In this document: piece by piece, positions 1 to 8,712 of the stretch
How positions within the stretch are numbered: position 1 is the stretch's first letter
Layout: every line of letters begins with the position of its first letter
Assembly: GCA_022826865.1 (NCBI GenBank)
Contig: JAJDUC010000131.1
Span: 1-60,461, forward strand
Direction: 5' to 3'
DNA from: Anaerolineae bacterium
GTDB lineage: Bacteria; Chloroflexota; Anaerolineae; Aggregatilineales; Phototrophicaceae
Length of the DNA stretch: 60,461 nt
The notes under the pieces: generated by a model
What the model saw: the letters and a program-made list of their open reading frames with translations, nothing else
Databases searched by the model: none
What the model was told of the DNA's origin: nothing
Made by a program: the position numbers and the translations under genes

Positions 1-1
1 C

Positions 2-853
2 ATGACCGACGAAGAGCGCAATTACCTGCTTTTGCAGCGCTTGCGATCCCTCATCAAGCATGCCGTCTTGATAATCTTCGGCATCGCCTTCATGCTGCCC
101 TTCGTCTGGATGATTAGCTCCTCCGTCAAGCCAAACATCGACATCTTTGAGATTCCCGTCCGCTTGCTTCCCAAATCGCTCCGCCTTGAGAATTACATCG
201 ACGCCACCAACGCCATCCCCTTCTGGCAGTATTTGTGGAACTCCACCTATTACACCATCTTCGCCACCATCGGCTCGGTGCTGTCCAACACCTTCATCGC
301 TTACGGCTTCGCCCGCGTACGCTGGCGGGGGCGCAATGTACTCTTCATCATCGTCATCGCCACTATGATGCTGCCCTTCCAGGTGCGCATGATCCCGCTT
401 TACATCCTCTTCGCCCGCATCGGCTGGCTGAATAGCTTCCTGCCGCTTATCGTGCCGAACTTCTTCGGCAACGCCTTTTACATATTCCTCATGCGTCAGT
501 TCATGATGACACTGCCAAAGGAGCTGGATGACGCCGCGCGCATCGACGGCGCCAGCGAATGGGGCATCTTCTGGCGTATCGCGGTGCCGCTTTCCAAGCC
601 GGCCATCCTGACGGTCGCGATTTTTGAGATCATCCATACCTGGCACGATTTCATCGGTCCCCTGGTCTACTTGCGCCACCCAACCAAGTACACACTATCG
701 ATTGGCTTGCGCCTTTATTTCACGCAGTACGGCGCGGAATGGGGCTTGCTGATGGCGGCGGCGGCGATGTTTACCATTCCGATGGTCATCTTCTTCTTCC
801 TCGCGCAGCGCTCCTTCATCGAAGGCATCACCTTGACCGGGCTCAAGGGTTAG
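2..853 (+). CDS. Carbohydrate ABC transporter permease, MalG type (CUT1)
   Basis: Inner-membrane permease of a sugar importer. The 283-residue protein has about six hydrophobic segments (the first at residues 21-40) and the EAA loop that contacts the ATPase at residues 174-200 (ELDDAARIDG followed by VPLSKP). Length and motif order fit the MalG/UgpE family. The ATG lies one base from the window edge; the short charged N-terminus (MTDEERNYLL) is plausible for a true start, but an upstream start cannot be excluded. The other transporter genes should lie to the left. The stop is followed four bases later by the chaperonin start, so the two are probably cotranscribed. The substrate cannot be told from sequence. 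Confidence 0.9.
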   Translation: MTDEERNYLLLQRLRSLIKHAVLIIFGIAFMLPFVWMISSSVKPNIDIFEIPVRLLPKSLRLENYIDATNAIPFWQYLWNSTYYTIFATIGSVLSNTFIAYGFARVRWRGRNVLFIIVIATMMLPFQVRMIPLYILFARIGWLNSFLPLIVPNFFGNAFYIFLMRQFMMTLPKELDDAARIDGASEWGIFWRIAVPLSKPAILTVAIFEIIHTWHDFIGPLVYLRHPTKYTLSIGLRLYFTQYGAEWGLLMAAAAMFTIPMVIFFFLAQRSFIEGITLTGLKG

Positions 854-857
854 CCGC

Positions 858-2513
858 ATGACGCGCGTCCTGTCTCAGCCGCATACGCGAGAAGCGCTCA
901 AAGCCGGCATTGACATGCTGGCGGACGCGGTGACGCCGACGCTGGGACCGCTGACCGGCCCGGTCGCCCTCGATGACGCGAATCGCAAGGGCTCGCCGGA
1001 ATTGCTTGATGATGGCGGGACGATCGCCCGGCGCATCCTGCAATTGGAAGACCCGGATGCCGATGTCGGCGCGATGCTCCTGCGGGAAACGCTCTGGGCG
1101 CAGCGCGAGCGCTATGGCGATGGCGCGGCGACGACAGCTGCCCTCTATCAAACGGTCTATGCCGAAGGGCACCGTTTCATCAACGCCGGCGGCGATGCCA
1201 TGCTGCTGCGTCGAGGCTTGGAAGCGGGCTTAAAGGTCATGCTCGACGAGCTGCGGCAGCAGGTTCGAATGGTATCGACGCCGGAAGAAATGGAGAGGGT
1301 CGCCCTTTCGGTTTCTGGCGACCGCGATATCGCCGCGTCCCTAGCCGAAATCTTTGACCTGCTGGGACCGCATGGCGCGATTGAAGCGCGCGATGGCGGC
1401 CGTGAATTGGGACATGAATTTTTTCTGGGCTCGTTCTGGGAAGGCAAGGTCCCGTCCAATATCGTCTTCGATGGTGTCGTCGGCGAGCGAATCGAACTGA
1501 AAAACACGGCTTGGCTGATTAGCGACTTCGAGCTGGATGATTTGGGCACATTGGTCAAGCTGGTGACCGCTGTCGTTCAAGCCGGGTATGAATCGCTGGT
1601 GATCCTGGCGAAGACATTCTCCGAGCAGATCATCGCCGCGCAAGGCGCCAACAGTCGCATGGAAGGCTTCCGACTGGTTTATCTGGAGCCGACCGGCTTG
1701 GTCGACGAGCAGGAGGCGGCGCTGGAAGACCTGGCGCTGATCACCGGCGGGCAGGTATTGCGGACGATTAGCGGGCACAACTCCGACAGAATCACGCTCG
1801 ACCAGTTGGGCGCCTCCGAGCTGGCCTGGGTCGATCGCAATCGCTTCGGTGTAATCGCCGGCGGCGGAGGCGACGAGAACGCGCTAGAGCAAGATGTTGA
1901 TTCGCTTGAAACGCTCTACAAGAACTGCGACGATGAACGGCGGCGGTTGCTGCTCCGCGCGCGGATCGGACGGCTGCGCGGCGGCGGCGCGGTGGTCTAC
2001 GCCGCTGGCAGCAGCAAGAGCGAGATGCGCTATCAGACTGAATTGATCACGCGAACGGTCGCGGCCATGCGCTCCGCCCTGCTCGAGGGGATCGTGCCCG
2101 GCGGCGGGACGGCGCTGCTGCGCAGTGTCAAGCGTCTGCGCGAGTGTTATGAGGCGAGCGTGGATCTGCATGACAAGACCGCTTGGAAAATCCTGATGAA
2201 AGCAGCCGAAGCGCCTTGCCGAATGCTGCTGGCGAATGCCGGGCACGAGGCGCCCGCCATCGTACTCGCCGAGATTCAAGCGGGCGCGAACGGCGCCGGT
2301 TATGACCTGCGCGCTGGCCGCATCGTCGATATGCACGATGAAGGCGTGGTCGATTCGGCGGCGGCGCAGATGGCGGCTCTGCGCAATGGCATCGGCGGCG
2401 CAGCCCTGGCGCTGACCGTGGAAAGAATCGTGCATCGCGTCAATCCGCCGCTGGCGATAGAGCCGGGCGGCTTGCCGTCGGGGTCGGATATCGGCAATAT
2501 CGAACTGAAATAA
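858..2513 (+). CDS. Divergent GroEL-like chaperonin (Cpn60 family), catalytic Asp replaced
   Basis: A 551-residue protein collinear with GroEL. It has the nucleotide-loop signature LGPLTGPVALDD (29-40), DDGGTIARR (51-59, with Asp52 as in GroEL), GDGAATTA (87-94), GIVPGGGTALLR (411-422) and DMHDEGVVD (491-499). The residue aligning with the catalytic Asp398 of GroEL is Arg399 (codon cga at 2052-2054), counted without gaps from SEM to the LEG of LEGIVPGGG. The C-terminal Gly-Gly-Met tail is absent. These features point to a paralog with weakened or lost ATPase rather than the housekeeping chaperonin. It starts 4 nt after a sugar permease gene and no groES is present. Family membership is firm; function is inferred. 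Confidence 0.88.
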   Translation: MTRVLSQPHTREALKAGIDMLADAVTPTLGPLTGPVALDDANRKGSPELLDDGGTIARRILQLEDPDADVGAMLLRETLWAQRERYGDGAATTAALYQTVYAEGHRFINAGGDAMLLRRGLEAGLKVMLDELRQQVRMVSTPEEMERVALSVSGDRDIAASLAEIFDLLGPHGAIEARDGGRELGHEFFLGSFWEGKVPSNIVFDGVVGERIELKNTAWLISDFELDDLGTLVKLVTAVVQAGYESLVILAKTFSEQIIAAQGANSRMEGFRLVYLEPTGLVDEQEAALEDLALITGGQVLRTISGHNSDRITLDQLGASELAWVDRNRFGVIAGGGGDENALEQDVDSLETLYKNCDDERRRLLLRARIGRLRGGGAVVYAAGSSKSEMRYQTELITRTVAAMRSALLEGIVPGGGTALLRSVKRLRECYEASVDLHDKTAWKILMKAAEAPCRMLLANAGHEAPAIVLAEIQAGANGAGYDLRAGRIVDMHDEGVVDSAAAQMAALRNGIGGAALALTVERIVHRVNPPLAIEPGGLPSGSDIGNIELK

Positions 2514-2557
2514 AACGAGAGCTTACACTGCAAAAGCTTTGAGGAGTGTTGAAGAAA

Positions 2558-3412
2558 ATGGGCTGGGAACCGACAGAAGCACAGAAGCGAAATTACGAAG
2601 AGCGCGGATACTTCACCGTGGAGAACGTTGTCCCGCGGCAGACGGCGGCGGAAATGCTCGGCGTGATCAAGAATGCCATCTTGACGCCGGAAACGGACGA
2701 CATCATGACCGATGACGACCCCATGGACCCGATGCATGACGATACGCCGCAGGCCCGGGCTGTGCGCTACCGCAAACTCAGCAAGTTCAATCAGCGCAAT
2801 CCGCTCATCTGGCACAATGCGCACTGTGGCAAGCCGGTCCTTGATATCGCCCGTTATTTCCTCGGCGACGACATCCTGCTCAAATATGACAGTTGCTTTC
2901 TGAAGCCGGCCCGCTCCGGCAGCGCCACGCCCTGGCATCAGGACAACGGACTCTGGCGCGATGGCGACATCGAACCCTTCAACTTCTGGATGGCGCTGGA
3001 TCCGGCAACCATCGAAAACGGCTGCCTGCAGATGATCCCCGGCAGCTACAAGACCGAGGTCGTGCCCCATGTGCTCTACGAAAACAGCATCCACCCCGAG
3101 CTGCCCAAGGAGCGCGTCGAGGAGATGATCGATACTTACGGCGTCGAGCATATCGAGCTGGAGCCGGGCAGCATCATCGTCTGGCACAGCAGCGCCTGGC
3201 ATTACAGCCCGCCCAACGCCAGCGAAAAGGGCCGCATCGCCATCGCCGGCGTCTTCAGCAGCCCCGATATCGTCGAGAACGGTCGCAGCGGCAATGTCGG
3301 TTACAAGTGGCTGTTAAAAGATGGCGCGGTCATGACCGACTTCCCAGCTAAAGAATACGCGATGAAGCGGCAAAAATTTTATCAGGCCGTGCCCGTGAAG
3401 AAGATCAGCTAG
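2558..3412 (+). CDS. Phytanoyl-CoA dioxygenase (PhyH) family protein
   Basis: Fe(II)/2-oxoglutarate dioxygenase fold, 284 residues. The metal triad is visible as WHQD (His127, Asp129) and the distal His in VWHSSAWHYS (His210 or His215), with an Arg about 11-16 residues later (GRIAIAG) for 2-oxoglutarate. The central block FNFWMALDPATIENGCLQMIPG is typical of PhyH proteins. I chose the ATG at 2558 because GAGGAG at 2541-2546 sits 11 nt upstream; an in-frame GTG at 2546 overlaps that ribosome site and is less likely. The last bases overlap the convergent LacI-family gene. The substrate is unknown; bacterial members hydroxylate many small molecules. Confidence 0.88.
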   Translation: MGWEPTEAQKRNYEERGYFTVENVVPRQTAAEMLGVIKNAILTPETDDIMTDDDPMDPMHDDTPQARAVRYRKLSKFNQRNPLIWHNAHCGKPVLDIARYFLGDDILLKYDSCFLKPARSGSATPWHQDNGLWRDGDIEPFNFWMALDPATIENGCLQMIPGSYKTEVVPHVLYENSIHPELPKERVEEMIDTYGVEHIELEPGSIIVWHSSAWHYSPPNASEKGRIAIAGVFSSPDIVENGRSGNVGYKWLLKDGAVMTDFPAKEYAMKRQKFYQAVPVKKIS

Positions 3413-4448
3413 GCATTGCCTCCGGCGCGGCGGTCGAATCCCGCAGGACAAGACGTGATGGCATGATGGTGCGTTCTATGGGCGCATCCGGCGTACTGAT
3501 GCGCCGGTGGATGAGCTGAGCGGCTTTTTCGCCCAGTCCGCGCGGATCGGCTGATACGGTCGTCAAGCTGGGATGCCAAAGTGAAGCTTCGGGAACATCA
3601 TCAAAGCCGATAACCGCGAACTCCCGCCCCGCTTCAATGCCGGCCGCGCGCAAGCCGAGCATCACGCCAAAGGCATTGACATCGCTGTAACAATAAGCCG
3701 CTGACGGTGGCGCCGGCTGGCTCAATAGCTGATGAACCGCGTCATATCCGCCGCGCAGAGTGACCGGGCTGGCGATGCAAAGCGCCGGGTCAAAGGCTAT
3801 GTCATGGCGGCGCAATGTCTCGCGATAGCTCTCCAGCCGGCGCGAGCGCGTGGCTTGAGCCGCGTAGCCGCCGACGAAGGCAATGCGCCGGTGACCCAAA
3901 TGAATCAGGTGTTCCACCGCGCGGGCCGTACCCTTCTCGTCATCCATGCCAACGCAGTCCGCAGCCAACTCCGGATAATACGGGATCAAAAGAACGAGCG
4001 GACAGAATTGCATCATCTCCCGCATGGATTCAGCGCTTGTCTGGGCAACCGGCGACAGGATCAAGCCGTCAACATCGTGCTCCAGCATCGTTTGAATCAA
4101 ACGCGATTGTTTGCCTAGGTCATCATCCGTCGTGGCCAGGATGAGACTGTAGTCATGATCCGCCAACTGCGCTTCGGCGCCGGATGTCAGTTCGGCGTTA
4201 AAGGGATTCGACACATCTTTGATGATTAAACCAATCGTATTGGAACGCCTCGTGCGCAAGCTGGCGGCGCGCTGGTTATAGACATAGCCCAGCGAATCGA
4301 CTGCCGCTAGGACGCGCTCCTTTGTCGGCTGGGAGATGCGCGGATTATTGCTCAAGGCGAGAGAGACAGTCGCTTTGGAGACGGACGCGGCAACGGCGAC
4401 ATCTTGCAAGGTCACTTTCTTGCGTCGTCTTTCGGGCGCGCTCCGCAT
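3405..4448 (-). CDS. LacI-family transcriptional regulator
   Basis: A 347-residue repressor. The N-terminal helix-turn-helix and hinge read VTLQDVAVAASVSKATVSLA, then SQPTKERVLAAVDSLGYVYN, followed by a periplasmic-binding-protein-like sensor domain starting at NTIGLIIKDVSNPF (70-83) with the usual GHRRIAFVGG block. The ATG at 4448 has a strong GGAGG six bases upstream; an upstream TTG at 4463 is unlikely. It probably represses a nearby sugar-uptake operon, perhaps the transporter at the left edge, but no operator was identified. Its 3' end overlaps the PhyH gene by 8 bp in convergent orientation. Confidence 0.93.
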   Translation of the reverse strand: MRSAPERRRKKVTLQDVAVAASVSKATVSLALSNNPRISQPTKERVLAAVDSLGYVYNQRAASLRTRRSNTIGLIIKDVSNPFNAELTSGAEAQLADHDYSLILATTDDDLGKQSRLIQTMLEHDVDGLILSPVAQTSAESMREMMQFCPLVLLIPYYPELAADCVGMDDEKGTARAVEHLIHLGHRRIAFVGGYAAQATRSRRLESYRETLRRHDIAFDPALCIASPVTLRGGYDAVHQLLSQPAPPSAAYCYSDVNAFGVMLGLRAAGIEAGREFAVIGFDDVPEASLWHPSLTTVSADPRGLGEKAAQLIHRRISTPDAPIERTIMPSRLVLRDSTAAPEAMPS

Positions 4449-4659
4449 CGACCGCCTCCACAACGTTGCTCCGCCAGAGGATAATCCAGTTGAGCCGGGT
4501 TGATCGACAAGCGGCTCCGTACCTGCAGTCTAACACAAATGGGAAGGCGCCGGCCTGATTACGGACTGCTGGAAGCGACCAGGCCAAAACCCTCAGCCTG
4601 TCATTCGCCCGCCGCCTTGATACAATGGCGAGGGCGCGACGAAGCGAAGGGAGCTTGGA

Positions 4660-6114
4660 ATGGCGGCATTGGCGGATATCGGCTTGATTGGCCTGGCGGT
4701 GATGGGCCAGAACCTCGCCTTGAATATCAGCGACCACGGCTACCGGGTCGCGGTCTTCAATCGCACCACTTCCAAAGTGACGCGCTTCCTTGAAAACGAG
4801 GCAGCCGACAGCGATATCATCGGCGCCTACAACCCGGAAGAATTCGTCAAGAGCATCAAGCGCCCGCGCAAGCTGATCTTGATGATTCAGGCCGGCGCCG
4901 CCGTGGACAAATCGATCGCGCAGCTGACGCCGCTTCTGGCGCCGGGCGATATCATCATCGACGGCGGCAACTCCAATTTCAACGACACGATTCGCCGCGC
5001 AAAAGAAGTCGAAGCGCAGGGCCTTTTATTCGTCGGCGCCGGCATCAGCGGCGGCGAGGAAGGCGCGCGCTACGGCCCTTCCATCATGCCGGGCGGCTCG
5101 GTGGCGGCCTGGGAGTCGGTCAAGCCGATTCTGCAGGCGGTAGCGGCCAAGGCGCCAAATGGCAGCCCCTGCTGCGATTGGGTCGGCGAAGATGGCGCCG
5201 GTCATTTCGTCAAAATGGTGCATAACGGCATCGAATACGGCGATATGCAGTTGATCTGCGAAGCCTATCATCTGATGTCGGCTGTGCTCGGCATGAACGA
5301 AAGCGAGATCAGCGCTGTTTTCAAGAGCTGGAACAAGGGCGCGCTCGAATCCTTCCTGATCGAGATCACCGGCGAAATCCTGGCCTATCAGGACGAGGAC
5401 GGCCAGCCGCTGCTGCGCAAGATCCTGGATGTGGCCAGCCAGAAGGGCACCGGCAAATGGACCGCCATCACCGCCCTGGAGGAAGGCACGCCGCTGACGC
5501 TGATCGGCGAGGCGGTGTTCGCGCGCTTCCTCTCGGCGATCAAGACGCAGCGGGTGGCAGCCTCAAGCGCGCTGCCCGGCCCGCAAGCCAGTTTCAGCGG
5601 CGACCGCGACCAGTTCATCCGTGACCTGGAGGGCGCGGTCTACGCCGCCAAGATCATCAGCTACACCCAAGGCTACATGCTGATGCAGGACGCGGCGCGA
5701 AGCTACAATTGGAACCTGAATTATGGCGGAGTGGCGCTGATGTGGCGCGAAGGCTGCATCATTCGCTCGGCTTTCCTGGGAAAAATCCAGGAAGCCTACG
5801 TCAAGAATCCGGCGCTGGCGAACTTGCTGCTGGACGAATATTTCAGCCGGGCGCTGATCGAAGCGCAATCGGCTTGGCGCGGCGCGGTGGCGACCGGCAT
5901 CCAACACGGCATTCCCCTGCCGATCATGAGCGGCGCGCTGGCCTTTTACGACGGCTACCGCTCGGCCAATCTGCCAGCGAATCTGCTGCAGGCGCAGCGG
6001 GATTATTTTGGCGCGCATACTTACGAGCGCGTCGACCGCCCGCGCGGCGAGTATTTCCATACCAATTGGACCGGCGCGGGCGGGGATGTGACGGCCGGGA
6101 GTTATGATGCTTAG
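4660..6114 (+). CDS. gnd: 6-phosphogluconate dehydrogenase, decarboxylating
   Basis: Oxidises 6-phosphogluconate to ribulose 5-phosphate and CO2 with NADP in the oxidative pentose phosphate pathway. The 484-residue protein is the long bacterial form. Visible are the dinucleotide loop GLAVMGQNLALN, GGNSNFNDT, the ISGGEEGARYGPSIMPGG substrate loop, the catalytic segment HFVKMVHNGIEYGDMQ (Lys, His, Asn) and the C-terminal YFGAHTYERVD. GGGAG lies 6 nt before the ATG. It stands alone, convergent with the secreted orphan that follows. Confidence 0.97.
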   Translation: MAALADIGLIGLAVMGQNLALNISDHGYRVAVFNRTTSKVTRFLENEAADSDIIGAYNPEEFVKSIKRPRKLILMIQAGAAVDKSIAQLTPLLAPGDIIIDGGNSNFNDTIRRAKEVEAQGLLFVGAGISGGEEGARYGPSIMPGGSVAAWESVKPILQAVAAKAPNGSPCCDWVGEDGAGHFVKMVHNGIEYGDMQLICEAYHLMSAVLGMNESEISAVFKSWNKGALESFLIEITGEILAYQDEDGQPLLRKILDVASQKGTGKWTAITALEEGTPLTLIGEAVFARFLSAIKTQRVAASSALPGPQASFSGDRDQFIRDLEGAVYAAKIISYTQGYMLMQDAARSYNWNLNYGGVALMWREGCIIRSAFLGKIQEAYVKNPALANLLLDEYFSRALIEAQSAWRGAVATGIQHGIPLPIMSGALAFYDGYRSANLPANLLQAQRDYFGAHTYERVDRPRGEYFHTNWTGAGGDVTAGSYDA

Positions 6115-6141
6115 CCCAACCAAAAGGCATTAAAGACGGGC

Positions 6142-7356
6142 TTAGCTTGAAACATCCAGCAGCGCCTGATTTACCAGCAAGACATAGCCCACTTGGTCAT
6201 CTATGCGCGCCTCTTCGTAAACATCCCACTTCGAAAATGGCAAGAGCAAATGTCTGAGTTCGAGTTCATAACCTAACAAGCGCTGGAAATTCTCGATCAG
6301 GAGCTCGGCGTTGGGAATTGCATGCAGATAGAATGGATTCTCATCTATCTGGAAACCCACCCCAGGAGCGTCCAGCTTCTGGAGCGCATCCCTATTCCAA
6401 AAGCTACGGCGATGTTCTTTTATCAGATCGGGCAGAACATCCCGCTCCCCTTGAAGCCAGCGCTCAATGTCAAGATATCGATAAAAGAATTCATCACTGA
6501 CTGTCTCGTGAAAATAGAGCGCGGGATTCTCGCCAAGCCATTTTCGTACAAACATTTCAGCATAGGCCTTATGCGCTTCAATACACTTGGACAGCCAGTG
6601 AAGCGCAGCGGCATCTTCACCGATTTCCAGGCGAAGTCGGGTTGACACAGCGCAGACTTTCATGGCCAAGACCTGATACATGGTCGCCAAACCTGTGTTG
6701 GCTTCATTTGTCTCCGTGTCGAGCAATTCATCCAGGTCTCTGACCAGTTGAGCGTGAGCAACTGTAAGTTCGTAGGTCACCTGCGCCACCGCTTCCACCT
6801 TGAACGCATCGCATCGGGCAACAAATGCGTTCTCGGCATGGTCAAGCGCGGCCAGCATTTCAACTTCCCGATTCCTTTGAAACTCCTCCGCGACGCGGTC
6901 GTAGATGCGTTCCAATTCCGCTTCATGAACGCGGATGCCAATGATGTGCTCGAAAAGTCCAAAGCCGGCCATTGCAATATGCAAGACCGGCACTGCACCA
7001 CTGAGCGCTATTCCGAGAGTTGAATGTTTTGATACGACGCCTTGAAGCAGACCTGCTGAGGACTCCGCAGCCTGACCAACCTGCCCGCCTTGCCGCAGCC
7101 ATGCGAGAATCTGCTGATCATCCGAATATCTGATAACGCCGCCAACCCGCTCCATCGATCCATTCGCCAGGCCCGCTTCAATGAACTCTGGCATCTCGAA
7201 GTACACATCGATATCCAGAGTCTCGCTGCTTGGCGTCTGAGCCGAAGCAGTGGCGTCATCAGACGCGCAATTGTCTTTGATGGCACTCCCGTCTTGCGCC
7301 GATGCAGATGAAATGAGCATCAGCGCCAAACATAAACAAGTGATAACTTTCTTCAT
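6142..7356 (-). CDS. Secreted protein of unknown function
   Basis: Not recognised. From the ATG at 7356 (preceded by AGAAGG) the 404-residue product begins MKKVITCLCLALMLISSASAQDG, a clear Sec signal peptide, so export is likely. An internal hydrophobic stretch (STLGIALSGAVPVLHIAMAGFGLF, about 115-140) is followed by a long charged helical region rich in Glu and Arg (HEAELERIYDRVAEEFQRNREVEMLAALDHAEN). That layout would suit a membrane-inserting or coiled-coil protein. An upstream in-frame GTG at 7377 would add seven residues and is less likely. The coding region is slightly AT-richer than its neighbours. Confidence 0.7.
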   Translation of the reverse strand: MKKVITCLCLALMLISSASAQDGSAIKDNCASDDATASAQTPSSETLDIDVYFEMPEFIEAGLANGSMERVGGVIRYSDDQQILAWLRQGGQVGQAAESSAGLLQGVVSKHSTLGIALSGAVPVLHIAMAGFGLFEHIIGIRVHEAELERIYDRVAEEFQRNREVEMLAALDHAENAFVARCDAFKVEAVAQVTYELTVAHAQLVRDLDELLDTETNEANTGLATMYQVLAMKVCAVSTRLRLEIGEDAAALHWLSKCIEAHKAYAEMFVRKWLGENPALYFHETVSDEFFYRYLDIERWLQGERDVLPDLIKEHRRSFWNRDALQKLDAPGVGFQIDENPFYLHAIPNAELLIENFQRLLGYELELRHLLLPFSKWDVYEEARIDDQVGYVLLVNQALLDVSS

Positions 7357-7493
7357 GTACCCTTCTCGCTCCAGCACCTAAATTAACGTTGATTGATGTC
7401 GCTTGTTCAATCTCTGCGAATCTGATTACGTAATAATATCAGAAATGCTAAGCCATTTAACTAAAACACCGTCAATTTGTATGCCATTTCCAA

Positions 7494-7519
7494 CGGGCGT
7501 CTCACGAGACGCCCCTACA
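7494..7519. repeat. Half copy of the GTAGGGGCG hairpin repeat
   Basis: GGGCGTCTC, a 2-nt loop and GAGACGCCC form a nine-pair hairpin, followed by the conserved edge CCCCTACA. It is one arm of the paired-hairpin repeat seen in full at 9704-9777. The surrounding 7379-7667 intergenic region holds nothing else that I recognise. Confidence 0.8.
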
Positions 7520-7667
7520 AGGCTTATCCAGTAATGGGCACTTGACGCATAAATCTGCCCCCAATGTACGGAGGGAAACAGGGCCGGGGATAGGGTATTA
7601 AACAACTCCCTCAATCTAGAAATTCCCATAAAGCCATTTCCCACTGCCACGCCTACGCAACCCGCCC

Positions 7668-8693
7668 CTAATCAAAACTCAGCATCGCCTTGATCACTCC
7701 ACGCGCCGGATCCAGCCAAGTCGGGAATTCGCTCACGATGCTCTCCGGCGTCGCCCCGTGCGTGATCCAGGGCGCCAGGTCAATCTTGCCCGCGCGCAAG
7801 GCCTCGATAACCCAGTGAAAGTCATCCGGCGTAGCATTGCGGCTGGCGAGCAGCGTCAACTCATGCGAGTGGAAATGCGGATCGCTAAAGCTGATGTCGC
7901 CGGTGATATGCCCGACCAGCGCCAAGGCGCCGCCATGCGCGACGTAATCGAAAGCGGCCTGCATGGACCGGGCGCTGCCGGTGCAATCGAATACCAGCGT
8001 CGGCAATTCCCCGCCAAGCATGCCTGAGATCTGCGCGAGCGGGTCATTGCGAGCGTCAATCAGATTCTCGATGCCCAGGGCTTCGGCGCAAAAGTCGAGC
8101 CGCTTCCGATTGACTTCCATCACCATGACATCCGCGCCGGCCAGCTTGGCGCATTGCGCCGTCGCCAGCCCGATGGGACCGGCCCCGATCACCAGCGCGT
8201 TTTCGCCGGCGGTGACACGCGCGCGGCTGACGGCGTGGGCGCCGATGCAAAGCATCTCAACCAGCGCCAACTGCTCGACCGGGATATCGTCAGCTGGGAG
8301 CAGCTTATCGGCGGGCAGGGTGAATTGTTCGCGCATGCCGCCATCAATATGCACCCCCAGCACTTGCATGCGCGTGCAGCAATTGCTCTTGCCGCGGCGG
8401 CAGGCGATGCAATCGCCGCAATTCAAATAAGGAATGACGCAGCAGGTATCCCCGACCGCCACATCCAGCCCGCCGTCGTTATCGCCAAGGGCGACCACCT
8501 CAACCGCCAGTTCATGCCCCATGACGCGCGGGTAGCTGAAGAAATTCTGGTTGCCGCCGTAGGCATGCAAATCCGTGCCGCAGATGCCGACCCGCTTCAC
8601 GCGCACCAGCGCCTCGTTCCGGCCGGCCGCCTCCGGCGCGTCCAGCTCTTGCAGGCGCAGTCGGCCCGGTTCTTCCAGTACAATGGCCTTCAT
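7668..8693 (-). CDS. Zinc-dependent alcohol/polyol dehydrogenase (MDR superfamily)
   Basis: A 341-residue medium-chain dehydrogenase. It has catalytic zinc ligands GICGTDLHAY and MGHE, the four structural-zinc cysteines in NCGDCIACRRGKSNCC, and the NAD-binding loop VIGAGPIGLATAQ. The ATG at 8693 has GGGAGAG upstream; in-frame extensions to 8810 overlap the preceding gene and lack family similarity. It lies 19 nt downstream of the fuconolactonase-like gene on the same strand, so both probably act on one sugar or sugar acid: oxidation here, lactone opening there. Sorbitol, threonine or deoxy-sugar substrates are all possible. Confidence 0.9.
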   Translation of the reverse strand: MKAIVLEEPGRLRLQELDAPEAAGRNEALVRVKRVGICGTDLHAYGGNQNFFSYPRVMGHELAVEVVALGDNDGGLDVAVGDTCCVIPYLNCGDCIACRRGKSNCCTRMQVLGVHIDGGMREQFTLPADKLLPADDIPVEQLALVEMLCIGAHAVSRARVTAGENALVIGAGPIGLATAQCAKLAGADVMVMEVNRKRLDFCAEALGIENLIDARNDPLAQISGMLGGELPTLVFDCTGSARSMQAAFDYVAHGGALALVGHITGDISFSDPHFHSHELTLLASRNATPDDFHWVIEALRAGKIDLAPWITHGATPESIVSEFPTWLDPARGVIKAMLSFD

Positions 8694-8712
8694 AAGATTC
8701 TCTCCCGGGCAT

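Noticed and set aside
6108..6155. Possible terminator between gnd and the secreted orphan
   Set aside because: Only a four-base GCCC/GGGC pairing with a long loop and no T run; too weak to call.
7426..7650. A 74-codon minus-strand frame in the intergenic region
   Set aside because: It runs through a hairpin repeat and has no ribosome site or similarity.
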